DNA from: Methylococcus sp. EFPC2
GTDB lineage: Bacteria; Pseudomonadota; Gammaproteobacteria; Methylococcales; Methylococcaceae
Direction of reading: 5' to 3'
DNA length: 64,000 bases
NCBI RefSeq assembly: GCF_016925495.1
Contig: NZ_CP070491.1
Span: 1,488,001-1,552,000, forward strand
Below the pieces are notes generated by a model. It worked only from the letters and a program-made list of their open reading frames with translations, did not search any database and was not told the DNA's origin. The first letter of the stretch is position 1. The number at the start of each line of letters is the position of its first letter. The translations under genes and the position numbers were made by a program. Of the stretch, positions 1 through 8,879 are shown one piece after another.

Positions 1-1653
1 CGCAAGGGCCCCTACCGGACCGGCGTCGATGCCCAGGAAGTCCCCGAATTGCTCACCAGCTTCGGCGACTTCGTGAACGTCTACGGCGGGTACTCCGACC
101 TGGAATTGACCGACGCCTCGCCGGACACCAATTATCTCGCCCACGCCGTCCTCGCGTACTTCAACGAAGGCGGCAAACGCCTCTACGTCTCGCGTGCGGT
201 GAGCGCCGGTGCCGCTGCTGCAACCGTCGACGTCACCGCCGACGGAACGGCGGACGCCGAGAGCGTCGCCTTCTCGGCACGATTCCCCGGCACCCTGGGC
301 AACGGCACCATCCGGGTCATCGAAGTCGTCACGCCCGCCTCGGCGGTGGGCATGACCGCGGCCCCTGCCGGCACGCTGCTGCGCACGGGGGCGGATGGCG
401 CGCTGGCGCATCACGTCAAGATCGGCACCGCCTGGCACCCCGCCGCGACGCCGGCCGACGCGGCCGTGGACGCCGCCACGCTGGCCGCCGCGACGCCGCG
501 CTTCGTCACCCTGCAAGTCATCGCCCGCGACGCCGACGGCGACGAAACGAGCTGGGAAGGCCTGGGTTACGACAGCAGGCATCCGCGCGGAGTCGTACAC
601 GTGCTGTCGGCGACCCCGGCGCGCCGTAACGACCATCTACAGAACACCTTTGCGATCAGCGTCGGCGCTTCGGTCAGCGCCCTGGAACTGCGCAACGCCT
701 TGTTCACGGGCGCCATCGCCAACACCCAGGGCAATCTGGAGCGGCGCTACACCCTGGCCGACGGGACCGACGGCGCGGCGCCGACCAATGCCGAATACGC
801 CCTCGCGCTGGCGGAAATCGCCGCCCTGGAGGATGTCTCCATCGTCGCGGCCCCCGGCTCCTCGGCCTATGCCGATGCGCAGGCGATACGCAACTCCCTC
901 ATCACCCACGCCGAGGCGCGCCGTGCCTACCGCATCGCGGTGCTCGACACCCCGCCGGCGCAAACGCCGGGACAGGTCCGTACCCTGCGCGGACAGATGG
1001 ATTCCACCCGCGCCGCCCTTTACTACCCCTGGGTCGTGGTGTCCAACCCGAACGCCCGGGCCGGACGCGAGGACATTCCGCGGGAAATCGCCCTGCCGCC
1101 GTCGGGCCATGTGTGTGGCATCTACGCGCGCAACGACGTGGAACGCGGCGTCTACAAGGCTCCCGCCAACGAGGTCGTGCGCGGTGCGCTGCGCTTCGAG
1201 TTCGACGTCAACTTCGGTCAGCAGGAATTGCTCAACCCCCTGGGCGTCAACTGCCTCCGCCTGCTGTCCGGGCGCGGCTACCGGGTTTGGGGCGCGCGGC
1301 TGATCTCGTCCGACCCGGAATGGCGCTACGTCAGCGACCGGCGTTATTTCAACTTCCTGGAAGCCTCTATCGACCGCGGCACCCAATGGGCCGTATTCGA
1401 ACCCAACGGCGAGCGCCTGTGGGCCAATGTGCGGCAAACCATCTCGGACTTTCTCTACAACGAATGGGTGGGAGGCGCGCTGCTCGGTACGACGACCGAA
1501 CAGGCCTTTTTCGTGCGCTGCGACCGCAGCACCATGACCCAGAACGACCTGGACTCGGGGCGCCTGATCTGCCTGATCGGCGTCGCCCTGGTCAAGCCCG
1601 CCGAATTCGTGATCTTCCGGATCGGCCAGAAAACCGCGGACGCGCGTTCGTGA
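1..1653 (+). CDS. eCIS tail sheath protein (5' partial)
   Basis: Contractile sheath subunit of an Afp/PVC-type injection system; sheath subunits polymerise around the inner tube and contract to drive it out. The reading frame is already open at base 1, so the first few dozen residues lie outside the window. The first in-frame TTG at 49 is not the true start. The visible part begins in the usual sheath N-terminal domain (NYLAHAVLAYFNEGGKRLYVSR). It ends in the conserved C-terminal sheath domain with FEPNGERLWANVRQTISDFL and VRCDRSTMTQNDLDSGRL, the element that forms the inter-subunit mesh. The next gene encodes the tube, as in afp/pvc loci. The same C-terminal signature recurs in the second sheath gene downstream. 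Confidence 0.93.
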   Translation, partial: RKGPYRTGVDAQEVPELLTSFGDFVNVYGGYSDLELTDASPDTNYLAHAVLAYFNEGGKRLYVSRAVSAGAAAATVDVTADGTADAESVAFSARFPGTLGNGTIRVIEVVTPASAVGMTAAPAGTLLRTGADGALAHHVKIGTAWHPAATPADAAVDAATLAAATPRFVTLQVIARDADGDETSWEGLGYDSRHPRGVVHVLSATPARRNDHLQNTFAISVGASVSALELRNALFTGAIANTQGNLERRYTLADGTDGAAPTNAEYALALAEIAALEDVSIVAAPGSSAYADAQAIRNSLITHAEARRAYRIAVLDTPPAQTPGQVRTLRGQMDSTRAALYYPWVVVSNPNARAGREDIPREIALPPSGHVCGIYARNDVERGVYKAPANEVVRGALRFEFDVNFGQQELLNPLGVNCLRLLSGRGYRVWGARLISSDPEWRYVSDRRYFNFLEASIDRGTQWAVFEPNGERLWANVRQTISDFLYNEWVGGALLGTTTEQAFFVRCDRSTMTQNDLDSGRLICLIGVALVKPAEFVIFRIGQKTADARS

Positions 1654-1680
1654 CCGGCACCGCACATCAGGAGCTAAGAC

Positions 1681-2127
1681 ATGGCCAACAGAACCACACC
1701 CTACGGCGCCTTTAACTACGTGGTCGAGTTCGACGGCGGAGAACTGCTCGGCGGCTTCTCCGACGTCTCGGGCATCGGCACCGAGATCACCGTGGCGGAA
1801 TACCGCAACGGCAACGAAAAGGAAAACCACGTCCGCAAGGTGGCCGGCATCCACAAGGTATCCGACGTCACCGGCAAGCGAGGGCTGATCAATTCCAAAT
1901 CCCTCTTCGACTGGATCAAGGCGGCCCGCACCAACGGTCCGGACGCGCAGAAGACCATGAAGATCACCTTGCTGGACGAGGCGCAGAAACCCGTCCAGTC
2001 CTGGATACTGCGCGGCGTCATCCCGATGAAATACACCGGGCCCACCCTGGCGGGCAAGGGAGGCGGCGACGTGGCCATGGAGGAAATCGTCTTTTCCATC
2101 CATGCCTTCGAGATCGAGGTTCCCTAA
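1681..2127 (+). CDS. eCIS inner tube protein 1 (gp19-like)
   Basis: Inner tube subunit of 148 aa, the usual length of the T4 gp19/Afp1/Hcp-like family, which forms hexameric rings inside the sheath. The family pattern is clear: an N-terminal YGAFNYVVEFDGG strand, then GGFSDVSGIGTEI, a central RGLINSKSLFDWIKAA helix, and GKGGGDVAMEEIVFSIHAFEIE near the end. An AGGAG ribosome-binding site at 1669-1673 supports the ATG at 1681. It follows the first sheath gene by 27 bases. A second, more divergent tube protein is encoded at 3739. Confidence 0.94.
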   Translation: MANRTTPYGAFNYVVEFDGGELLGGFSDVSGIGTEITVAEYRNGNEKENHVRKVAGIHKVSDVTGKRGLINSKSLFDWIKAARTNGPDAQKTMKITLLDEAQKPVQSWILRGVIPMKYTGPTLAGKGGGDVAMEEIVFSIHAFEIEVP

Positions 2128-2146
2128 GCCGACCTCGCCAGCCGCC

Positions 2147-3739
2147 ATGCTCAGCGCCCTGACTTTCGACACGGCAAGACCGGCCCGCGAGGCCGCGCCC
2201 GAACGCACCGATATCGCCTGCTTCATCGGCTACGTCGCGCGTCGGGCTGGCGCGCCGCTGCCCAAAGACGTAGGCGATACCCTGCGCGCGGCCGGCTGGG
2301 TGGACGGACCCTGGCGGCGCGATGCCACGGCGCTGGAGTCTTTGGAGCAAATACCCGTGACCGTCGATTCCTGGGACGACTTCGCGCGGCTGTTCGCCTG
2401 GGAACGGCGACCGCTGCGCGAAAACGGCGGCGGCGCGTGTGCGGCCTACCTCGGGGCGGCGGTGCGCAGCTATTTCGCGCGCGGCGGCCGGCGCGCCATC
2501 GTGATACGGGTCGCCGACCCCTTCCCCCATGTCGAAACCGGCAGCGCAAGAAGCGAGCGTCGCGACGCGCGCCTGAACGCCCTGATACCGGGCTCTGCCG
2601 CCGCCGATCCGCCCGTCCGCCCCTTCGATCCGGCCGATCCGGGAAGCTGGCGCGGCATCCAGCATCTCTATGGCCTGCCGGAAGTCAGTCAGGTGTGCCT
2701 GCCGGATCTGCCCGATATCTGCGCCGCCGATCCGCAAGCGCTGCCAACCTCCTACTCGCCTCCTCCCGCGCCCGAAGTGTTCGTGGAATGCAGCGAGGAC
2801 GAGCCGCCCACGCAGGTCGATACCGCCGTCGATCGCCTGCCGGCCCCGTTCAGCGACGAAGCCGGCTTCCTGGCCTGGCGCGGCGCACTCGCCGGAATCC
2901 GGAGTTTTCTCGGCCGTCACCGGCGCGATGCGCTGTTCGTCGGCGCGCTGCCCTTGGCCGCGGTCGATACCCGGCGCGCGGCGGATGGCGGTTCTATCCA
3001 TGCCGAAGCGGATTTGCTCGAATTTCTGCGCCGGCTCGGCGTGCTGGAAACGCAAGGAAGTCCACCCGGCCGCACCGCCAGCGCATTCTTGCAACTGGGC
3101 TGGCCCTGGCTGCACACGCGCCGTTCCCAGGATCTGCCCGCCCTGCTGGAGCCGCCCGACGGCTTGCTGGCGGGCACGCTGGCGGCCAACGCCCTGAGCC
3201 GCGGAACCTTCCGTTCGGTGGGCGGCACGCTGTTCCCGGAGATCGCCGCCTTGCAACCGGAACCCGCCACCGGCGGAGGGCCCGACAGCCCGACAGCCCG
3301 CCTCGCCGAACGGCTCTGCGTGTTCGCCCGCGAGCCGGAAGGCATCGCCCTGCTGTCAGACGTCACCACCTCGGCCGAGGCCGCCTGGCGCTTCGGCGGC
3401 GCCAGCCGCATCATGGCCGCCATCCTGCGCGCGGCGCGGCGATTCGGCGAAGCGCATCTGTTCGAGCCCAACGGGCCGCAACTGTGGACCCAGCTCAGGC
3501 GCAGCCTCGAACTGATGCTGTTCGCCTTCTGGCGCGAAGGCGGACTGAGCGGCGCCACCGCCGCCGACGCATTCTCGGTGCGTTGCGACCGCAGCACCAT
3601 GACCCAGACCGATTTGGACGAGGGCCGCCTGAAGGCCGAGATCCGCGTGTTGCCCGCGGCAGCCATCACCCACATCACCGTGGTGTTGGACCTGATCGCA
3701 GGCAGCGCCGCGGACGTGCAAATACGCGAGGTGGCGTGA
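2147..3739 (+). CDS. eCIS sheath protein 2
   Basis: Second sheath-family protein, about 530 aa. The frame is open from an ATG at 2102 inside the tube gene. I prefer the ATG at 2147, because the product then starts MLSALTFDTARP and leads directly into the sheath-like segment TDIACFIGYVARRAG. The middle (residues about 110-250) is an insert with many Pro and Asp residues absent from the first sheath. The C-terminal domain is canonical, with FEPNGPQLWTQLRRSLELML, VRCDRSTMTQTDLDEGRL and a final ITHITVVLDL strand. Afp and PVC also carry several sheath paralogues, of which minor ones contact the baseplate; that role here is inferred from position. The stop overlaps the next start (ATGA). Confidence 0.9.
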   Translation: MLSALTFDTARPAREAAPERTDIACFIGYVARRAGAPLPKDVGDTLRAAGWVDGPWRRDATALESLEQIPVTVDSWDDFARLFAWERRPLRENGGGACAAYLGAAVRSYFARGGRRAIVIRVADPFPHVETGSARSERRDARLNALIPGSAAADPPVRPFDPADPGSWRGIQHLYGLPEVSQVCLPDLPDICAADPQALPTSYSPPPAPEVFVECSEDEPPTQVDTAVDRLPAPFSDEAGFLAWRGALAGIRSFLGRHRRDALFVGALPLAAVDTRRAADGGSIHAEADLLEFLRRLGVLETQGSPPGRTASAFLQLGWPWLHTRRSQDLPALLEPPDGLLAGTLAANALSRGTFRSVGGTLFPEIAALQPEPATGGGPDSPTARLAERLCVFAREPEGIALLSDVTTSAEAAWRFGGASRIMAAILRAARRFGEAHLFEPNGPQLWTQLRRSLELMLFAFWREGGLSGATAADAFSVRCDRSTMTQTDLDEGRLKAEIRVLPAAAITHITVVLDLIAGSAADVQIREVA

Positions 3740-4245
3740 TGGCCGATACCGACGACATCCCGGAAAACCGCCTGCGGCCTCTGCACGTATTCCGCTTCAA
3801 GGTGGAATTCCGCCGCGACAACACCGACCGGAATTTCCGCGCCGCGGGCTCGGTGCCGCTGTGCAGCGGCGCCTTTGCCGAATGCACCGGCCTGGAGGCG
3901 ACCATGGAGCCCAAGCTGATCAAGGCCGGCGGAATCAATTACGGCGCCGTGCAACGCCCCGGGCGGGTGAGCTTCGCCACGGTGGTGCTGAAGCGCGGCA
4001 TGACCACCACGCGGGATCTGTGGGACTGGTTCCAGATGGTCAATCTGAAGGGCGCCTACGCCTATCGCCTGGCCGTCGACATCACCCTGGAAGACAACGC
4101 CGGAAAACCGGCGATCCAGTGGAGCCTGGCACGTGCGCTGCCGGTGAAATTCAAGGCGGCCGACCTCAACGCGAAAGGCGGCGAGATCGGCGTGGAAGAA
4201 CTGCACCTGGCCCACGAGGGCCTTTACATGGGCCCTGCGGCCTGA
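3739..4245 (+). CDS. eCIS inner tube protein 2 (Afp5-like)
   Basis: Second tube-family protein, 168 aa, starting at the ATG that overlaps the preceding TGA. It has the same architecture as tube 1: FRFKVEFRRDN, then CSGAFAECTGLEATMEPKLI, the TTTRDLWDWFQMVNLKG helix and a terminal GGEIGVEELHLAHEGLYM. It is about 20 residues longer than tube 1 and more divergent. In Afp and PVC the second tube protein (Afp5/PVC5) forms the first tube layer on the baseplate hub. The position just before the Afp7-like adaptor supports that role. A frame shadow extends far upstream to 2437, but the tube fold begins only here. Confidence 0.9.
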   Translation: MADTDDIPENRLRPLHVFRFKVEFRRDNTDRNFRAAGSVPLCSGAFAECTGLEATMEPKLIKAGGINYGAVQRPGRVSFATVVLKRGMTTTRDLWDWFQMVNLKGAYAYRLAVDITLEDNAGKPAIQWSLARALPVKFKAADLNAKGGEIGVEELHLAHEGLYMGPAA

Positions 4246-4257
4246 GAGGCGGATGTC

Positions 4258-5298
4258 ATGACGGTCGCGGTCCCAGACGACTTACCCCAACTCGCGCTGG
4301 CGGAATTCAAGACCGTCAGCGGGCCGGAAGTGAAGGTGACGGTCCACTTCAACCCCGAATCCCTGCAATACACCGTGCAGAACAATCTCAAGGAAGAAGG
4401 CCAGGGCGCCAAGAAGAAACAATACGTCAGCCAGACCACGGCCAAGCTCACCATGCAGTTGGTGTTCGACACCACCGACACCGGCGAGGACGTGCGCGCC
4501 CACACCGAGAAAATGGCGAAGCTGCTCAAGCCGGTCGGCAGCGGGGATAAGAAGGTCCCGCCGCAGGTCGAGTTCGGCTGGGGCGCCTACCGCTTCACCG
4601 GCATGGTGGAACAGTACAAGGAAACCATCGACTTTTTCGCTCCCAGCGGGGTTCCCCTGCGCGCCGGCGTCGACATCACCCTGGCCAGCCAGGACGTGGT
4701 GTTCGACAGCAATCGCAACCCCAACGCCAAGGTCGACAGCGAGTTGGCCCCGCGGGAACCGACGCTGGCCTCCGGCGCCAACTCCCCCGCCGGGCTCGCG
4801 AATAGCCTGGGCGATCCGCGCTCGGCACGCGCCATCGCCGCCGCTAACGGCTCGGCTTCCCTGCGTTTCTCGGCTGGCGCCGATCTGGCCGTGGGGGGCG
4901 GAGTGAATTTGCAGGCCGCCGCCGCATTCTCGGTCGGCGCTTCGGCGGGCGCGGGACTGGGTTTCGGAGCCGGAGCAGGCGCAGGAGCCTCGTTCGGGGT
5001 GGGAATAAGCGGGTCGGCCGGCGCCGGTTTCAGTGCGGGCGCGGGCTTCTCGGCCGGCGCCTCGGCCAGCCTGTCCGCCGGAACCGCCGGAACTACCGAA
5101 GGCGCGTTCGCCAATCTGCGCGTCGGCACCGGCAAGCCATTGGCCATGCCCGACGCTTCCGCCCTGCTTACCGCCGACATCGGCGGCAGCGGCTCGCAGT
5201 TCGCCGCCGGCGGGCGGGTCCAGGCCGGCGCATCCGCGAGTCTCAGTGCGGATGTCGGTGCCGGCGCCGAACTGCACAGCCGCATCAGTTTCCGCTGA
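4258..5298 (+). CDS. eCIS tube-baseplate adaptor (Afp7-like), Gly/Ala-rich tail
   Basis: 346 aa. Residues 1-150 match the CIS tube-adaptor (Afp7/gp53-type) pattern: LAEFKTVSGPEVKVTVHFNPESLQ, then KLTMQLVFDTT and GEDVRAHTEKMAKLL, then PPQVEFGWGAYRFTGMVEQY and a final DITLASQDVVFDSN. In Afp7 this part is followed by a LysM domain. Here residues about 190-345 are instead a low-complexity run of Gly, Ala and Ser (repeats such as GASAGAGLGFGAGAGAGASF). No LysM motif is visible. The adaptor links the inner tube to the hub. A GAGGCGG stretch precedes the start. Confidence 0.85.
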   Translation: MTVAVPDDLPQLALAEFKTVSGPEVKVTVHFNPESLQYTVQNNLKEEGQGAKKKQYVSQTTAKLTMQLVFDTTDTGEDVRAHTEKMAKLLKPVGSGDKKVPPQVEFGWGAYRFTGMVEQYKETIDFFAPSGVPLRAGVDITLASQDVVFDSNRNPNAKVDSELAPREPTLASGANSPAGLANSLGDPRSARAIAAANGSASLRFSAGADLAVGGGVNLQAAAAFSVGASAGAGLGFGAGAGAGASFGVGISGSAGAGFSAGAGFSAGASASLSAGTAGTTEGAFANLRVGTGKPLAMPDASALLTADIGGSGSQFAAGGRVQAGASASLSADVGAGAELHSRISFR

Positions 5299-5311
5299 AG
5301 GAGATATCGCC

Positions 5312-5485
5312 ATGGCCATCATATTCGACGAAATCAGCGCCGAGGTCGCAACGCCCCGCGGCGGCGAACCCGGCGAGCGGGACACGGCATCGCCGCCGGC
5401 AAAACCGGCTTTCGACGCCGCCGAATTGCTGCGGCGCGAATTGCAGCTCGCCCACGAACGCCAATACCGGCTGATCGCCGACTGA
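5312..5485 (+). CDS. Small eCIS protein (DUF5908/Afp6-like position)
   Basis: 57-aa protein beginning at the ATG at 5312, preceded by an AAGGAG ribosome-binding site at 5298-5303. The middle is disordered (Pro, Gly, Glu), and the C-terminus is a basic helix (AAELLRRELQLAHERQYRLI). eCIS loci commonly carry one protein of 55-60 residues beside the Afp7-like adaptor (Afp6 or DUF5908 type). Size and position support the same assignment, but sequence alone does not prove homology. Its role in assembly is unknown. Confidence 0.6.
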   Translation: MAIIFDEISAEVATPRGGEPGERDTASPPAKPAFDAAELLRRELQLAHERQYRLIAD

Positions 5486-5496
5486 ACGACAAGACC

Positions 5497-6585
5497 ATGG
5501 CCGAAACCTCCGTCAGCCAGGACGCCGTCTACAGCGCCCGCCCCACCTTGAGGCTGGAAGGCGCGGAGGATATGCGCGCGACCGAACTGCTGCTGACCAT
5601 GAAAATGGAAGAGTCGGAAGGCGGCATGAGCGCCCTGGAACTGCGTTTTTCCAACTGGGCGAGCACCCGTAGCGGCGACGCCGAAATCGCTTTCGATGCC
5701 GGTTCCAAGCTCAAGCTCGGCGCCGGTATCGAGGTCTATGCCGGCGACGAAACCGCTCCCCGCGAAATTTTCCGCGGCAAGATCACGGCGCTCGAAGCGG
5801 ACTACAAGACCGGCTCGCCTCCCGAACTGACCGTGCTGGCCGAAGACGCCTTACAGCAGGCGCGCCTGGAGCGGCGCAGCAAGATCTACACGGATCAGTC
5901 GCCCGCCGACATCGTCCGTGCCGTCGCCGGCAATCTCGGCCTCACTCCGGTGATTACCGGGCTCGCCAGTCCCACCGCCACCTGGGCGCAATACAACGAA
6001 AGCGACCTCGCCTTCCTGCGCCGGCTGCTCGCCCGCTTCGACGCCGACCTGCAGATCGTGGGCAAGGAACTGCACGTTTCGCCGCGCGGGGACGTCCGCC
6101 GCGGCGCGCTCGAATTGGCCATGCACGGCCAGCTCGCCCGCGCCAGGGTAATCGCCGATCTTTCCGGCCAGGTGACCGCGGTCAGCGTGCGCGGCTGGAA
6201 TCCCGTGCAGGGCGCGGCGGTCAAGAGCGAGACCCGCACAGGCACCCATCTCGGACCCGGCCGGGGCAAACCCGGTGCCGAACTGCTGCGCGGGATCTTC
6301 GGCGAACGCAGCGAACATATCGGCCATTTCGCCGTGAGCGGCGACGAGGAAGCCGACGCCCTCGCCCAGGCCGCCTACGACCAGCGCGCCCGGCGTTTCC
6401 TGCGGGTGGACGGCACCGCGGAAGGCAACGCGCAGTTGCGGGTGGGCGCGCACGTCACTCTCACCGGCTTGGGCGAGCAATTCGACAATACCTATTACGT
6501 GGTGCGGGCCTGCCATCTGTTCGATCTGAAACAGGGCTACCGGACCGATTTCATCGCCGAATGCGCCTATCTGGGGGGCGCCTAG
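5497..6585 (+). CDS. eCIS hub protein (phage late control D / gp27-like)
   Basis: 362 aa; central hub of the baseplate, equivalent to the N-terminal half of Afp8/VgrG and to T4 gp27. The start ARPTLRLEGAEDMRATELLLTMKMEE and the segment LELRFSNWAS are typical of the hub barrel. The middle has YTDQSPADIVRAVAGNLGL and YNESDLAFLRRLLARFDADLQI, the conserved late-control D motif that reads 'S-D-xx-FLRRL-x-R'. The C-terminus has LRVGAHVTLTGLGEQFDNTYYV. In Afp, hub and spike are one polypeptide; here the spike is the next gene, starting directly after this TAG. The two products presumably assemble as a trimer. Confidence 0.9.
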   Translation: MAETSVSQDAVYSARPTLRLEGAEDMRATELLLTMKMEESEGGMSALELRFSNWASTRSGDAEIAFDAGSKLKLGAGIEVYAGDETAPREIFRGKITALEADYKTGSPPELTVLAEDALQQARLERRSKIYTDQSPADIVRAVAGNLGLTPVITGLASPTATWAQYNESDLAFLRRLLARFDADLQIVGKELHVSPRGDVRRGALELAMHGQLARARVIADLSGQVTAVSVRGWNPVQGAAVKSETRTGTHLGPGRGKPGAELLRGIFGERSEHIGHFAVSGDEEADALAQAAYDQRARRFLRVDGTAEGNAQLRVGAHVTLTGLGEQFDNTYYVVRACHLFDLKQGYRTDFIAECAYLGGA

Positions 6586-7272
6586 ATGGACCGCCTCGCT
6601 TCGCTCGAGCGGCCCGCCGGCTGGCTGCACGCCAGCCATCTGGGTCTCGTGGTTTCCCTCGACGACCCGCAGGGCCTCAACCGCGTGCAGGTGCGCCTGA
6701 TCGGATTCGACGATTGCGCCCATCAGGACGCGCCGCTGTGGGCCCGGGTGGTCTGCCCCTTCGCCGGCAAGGAGCGGGGCGCCTTCCTGATGCCGGACCT
6801 GGATGACGAAGTCCTGGTGGTGTTCCACAACGGCGACCCCTCCTATCCCCTGATCCTCGGCGGATTGTGGAACGGCGCCAGCCCGGCGCCGGCGGAGATT
6901 TCCGGCGGCCAGAACCGTTACAAGGTCATCCGTTCGAAAAACGGGGTGAAACTGACCCTGGACGACCAGCAGGGTCAGGAAAGCTTCATCGTCGAGACGC
7001 CCGGCGGACAGAAAATCACCCTCAAGGACGGCCCCGGCAGCGTCACCGTGGAGGATGCCAACGGCAACAGCATCAAGCTCGACAGCTCGGGCATCACGAT
7101 CAATGCGGCGGCAACGGTCAAGGTCACGGCGGCGAAAGTGGACGTTTCCGCCGGCCTGGTGAATGTCGATACCGCCATGGCGAAGTTTTCCGGGGTGGTG
7201 AAATGCGAGACGCTGATCTCGACCTCGGTGATTTCCACCAGTTACACGCCGGGAGCAGGCAACATATGGTAA
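6586..7272 (+). CDS. eCIS central spike (gpV / gp5-like)
   Basis: 228 aa; trimeric cell-puncturing spike. Residues about 15-95 form the OB-fold of the gpV/VgrG gp5 family: GLVVSLDDPQGLNRVQVRLIGF, then APLWARVVCPFAGKERG, then PDLDDEVLVVFHNGDPSYPLILGGLWNG. The rest is a beta-helix of short repeats (KVIRSKNGVKLTLDD, FIVETPGGQKITLKDG, VTVEDANGNSIKLDSSG). It ends in a run of Val, Ser and Thr strands. No separate PAAR tip gene was found nearby. The stop overlaps the start of the next gene, whose ATG at 7266 lies 7 bases before the end. Confidence 0.92.
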   Translation: MDRLASLERPAGWLHASHLGLVVSLDDPQGLNRVQVRLIGFDDCAHQDAPLWARVVCPFAGKERGAFLMPDLDDEVLVVFHNGDPSYPLILGGLWNGASPAPAEISGGQNRYKVIRSKNGVKLTLDDQQGQESFIVETPGGQKITLKDGPGSVTVEDANGNSIKLDSSGITINAAATVKVTAAKVDVSAGLVNVDTAMAKFSGVVKCETLISTSVISTSYTPGAGNIW

Positions 7273-8879
7273 GCACGACGCACCACCGCGTGGACGTGTC
7301 CGCGCCGCGGGAACTGGGCGGCGGGCGCCGGCCCGTGATACTGCAACGGGACGACGAGGACTTCGTCGAAGCGGTGCTGGAAGCCGTGCGCAGCGAGCAG
7401 GGACGCGCCGGGCTCGCCGCGAGCATCGCGGCCGCGCGCGCAAGCGACGGCCAGACCCTGAAACTGTTCCAGCCCATCCAGCGCCGCTTCCATGTGGCCT
7501 TGATCGAAGCCTGGTGCGACACCCCGGGAAAACCGCGCATCGACCCCGCCAAGGTGGACGCCGCCGGTCTCGTGGTTCGCCGCCTGCGCGGCGGGCAAGT
7601 CATAGAAGGCTGGATGCGGGCCGGCGGCAAGCTGCGCGGGTGGGTGCCGGTGGACCGCCTCGGCGATCCCGAGGCGGATCCGCATCCCGCCGTCCGGCTG
7701 GCGCGCCGGGCCACCGGCAACGCCCAGATCGACCGCGTGCTCGCCGAACGGCTGACGGAAACCGATCCCAGCCTGTTGTCCGAACACACCGCGCCGATGT
7801 TCGTAGCCCCGCCCGACGTCTGCGCGGAATCCGGGCGCACCGTTTACTACGGCATCGTGCAGACATCCAGCAGCGAGCTGGCCGACGCCGAGCCGGACAC
7901 GGCCGCGCTGTTCGAAGGCTTCGGCCCCGGCAGCGCGGCCTTCACGGAACACCTGGTGCAGCCCCTGCGCGGACAGGCCTACGATTTTCCCGATCCGCCC
8001 AATCTCGATCCGAACTCGCCGCACTACCGCAGCTTCGAGAGCACCTGGTACCCGACCCTGTCGTCGGCGAATCAGGCCACGCCCCAGGGCCTGGCCCAAT
8101 ACCGCTTCCTGCAATTGCTGCGTCAGCTGGCGATCGAGTTCGACGCCTTCGGCACATCGCCGCACAGCCTGGCGCTGTATGCCGAACTGCAGACCATCAC
8201 CCTGACCCATGGTTTGCGCAGGGGCGAGTCTGTGGCGCGCACGGTGCGGGCCGGTACGTTTCTCAAGGACGCGGCGACCGTGCTGCTCGACCGGGATCCG
8301 CAGGCGCCGCGCCGCGTCGAAATGCCGCTGCGCTGGCCGGCCCTGGACGCCCAGTCCGCCGCCCGGCTCGCCCAGGCGATGTCGCAGGCCATGCATGCGC
8401 GCTTCAGCGCGGTCAAGGGCCGGCCCGGACGCTACGACGATCCCGACGCCCGTTACGTGCTGCGCGCCTTCGTGCGCCTGAAGGCGGAGGGCCAGTGTCC
8501 GCCCAAGACCCTGTGGAGCGACTACAGCGAGCCCTTCGTCATCGCCCCCTGGTACGAAGGCGCGGGGCATCCGGCGCAAATCCCCCTGCCCGACGCCACC
8601 GACCGCAACCTGCTCAAGTCGCTCAAGCCCAACGTGTCGTTCCTGCTGCCGCCCAAGCTGCAAAACCTGCTCGGCGGCGACCCGAAGAAAATGATGGACG
8701 GCGAACTGGACGACTCCGGCATATCGCTGGGCTGGATATGCAGCTTCAGCATACCGATCATCACCTTCTGCGCCTTCATCGTTCTGAACATCTTCCTGTC
8801 GCTGTTCGACCTGTTCTTTCGCTGGATGCTGTTCATCAAGATCTGCATCCCCTATCCCAAGTTCGGAGGCAAGTCATGA
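7266..8879 (+). CDS. Unknown eCIS protein with C-terminal membrane segment
   Basis: 537 aa, between the spike and the gp25-like gene; I do not recognise a family. Start is the ATG at 7266 (MVSTTHHRVDVSAP), inside the end of the spike gene. The body is soluble with mixed helix and strand content. It includes DEDFVEAVLEAVRSEQG and a long segment on polypeptide-sized spacing (PHYRSFESTWYPTLSSANQA, LAQYRFLQLLRQLAIEFDAF). Residues about 486-537 are strongly hydrophobic and could form one or two membrane helices (WICSFSIPIITFCAFIVLNI, then FDLFFRWMLFIKICI), followed by a short polar tail. It could anchor the baseplate to a membrane or be a spike-associated membrane-active component. Both are inference. 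Confidence 0.75.
   Translation: MVSTTHHRVDVSAPRELGGGRRPVILQRDDEDFVEAVLEAVRSEQGRAGLAASIAAARASDGQTLKLFQPIQRRFHVALIEAWCDTPGKPRIDPAKVDAAGLVVRRLRGGQVIEGWMRAGGKLRGWVPVDRLGDPEADPHPAVRLARRATGNAQIDRVLAERLTETDPSLLSEHTAPMFVAPPDVCAESGRTVYYGIVQTSSSELADAEPDTAALFEGFGPGSAAFTEHLVQPLRGQAYDFPDPPNLDPNSPHYRSFESTWYPTLSSANQATPQGLAQYRFLQLLRQLAIEFDAFGTSPHSLALYAELQTITLTHGLRRGESVARTVRAGTFLKDAATVLLDRDPQAPRRVEMPLRWPALDAQSAARLAQAMSQAMHARFSAVKGRPGRYDDPDARYVLRAFVRLKAEGQCPPKTLWSDYSEPFVIAPWYEGAGHPAQIPLPDATDRNLLKSLKPNVSFLLPPKLQNLLGGDPKKMMDGELDDSGISLGWICSFSIPIITFCAFIVLNIFLSLFDLFFRWMLFIKICIPYPKFGGKS

Noticed and set aside
637-2226. Long 529-aa open frame on the - strand
   Set aside because: Lies antisense to the sheath and tube genes in GC-rich DNA; no family features and low-complexity composition. 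A mirror frame, not a gene.
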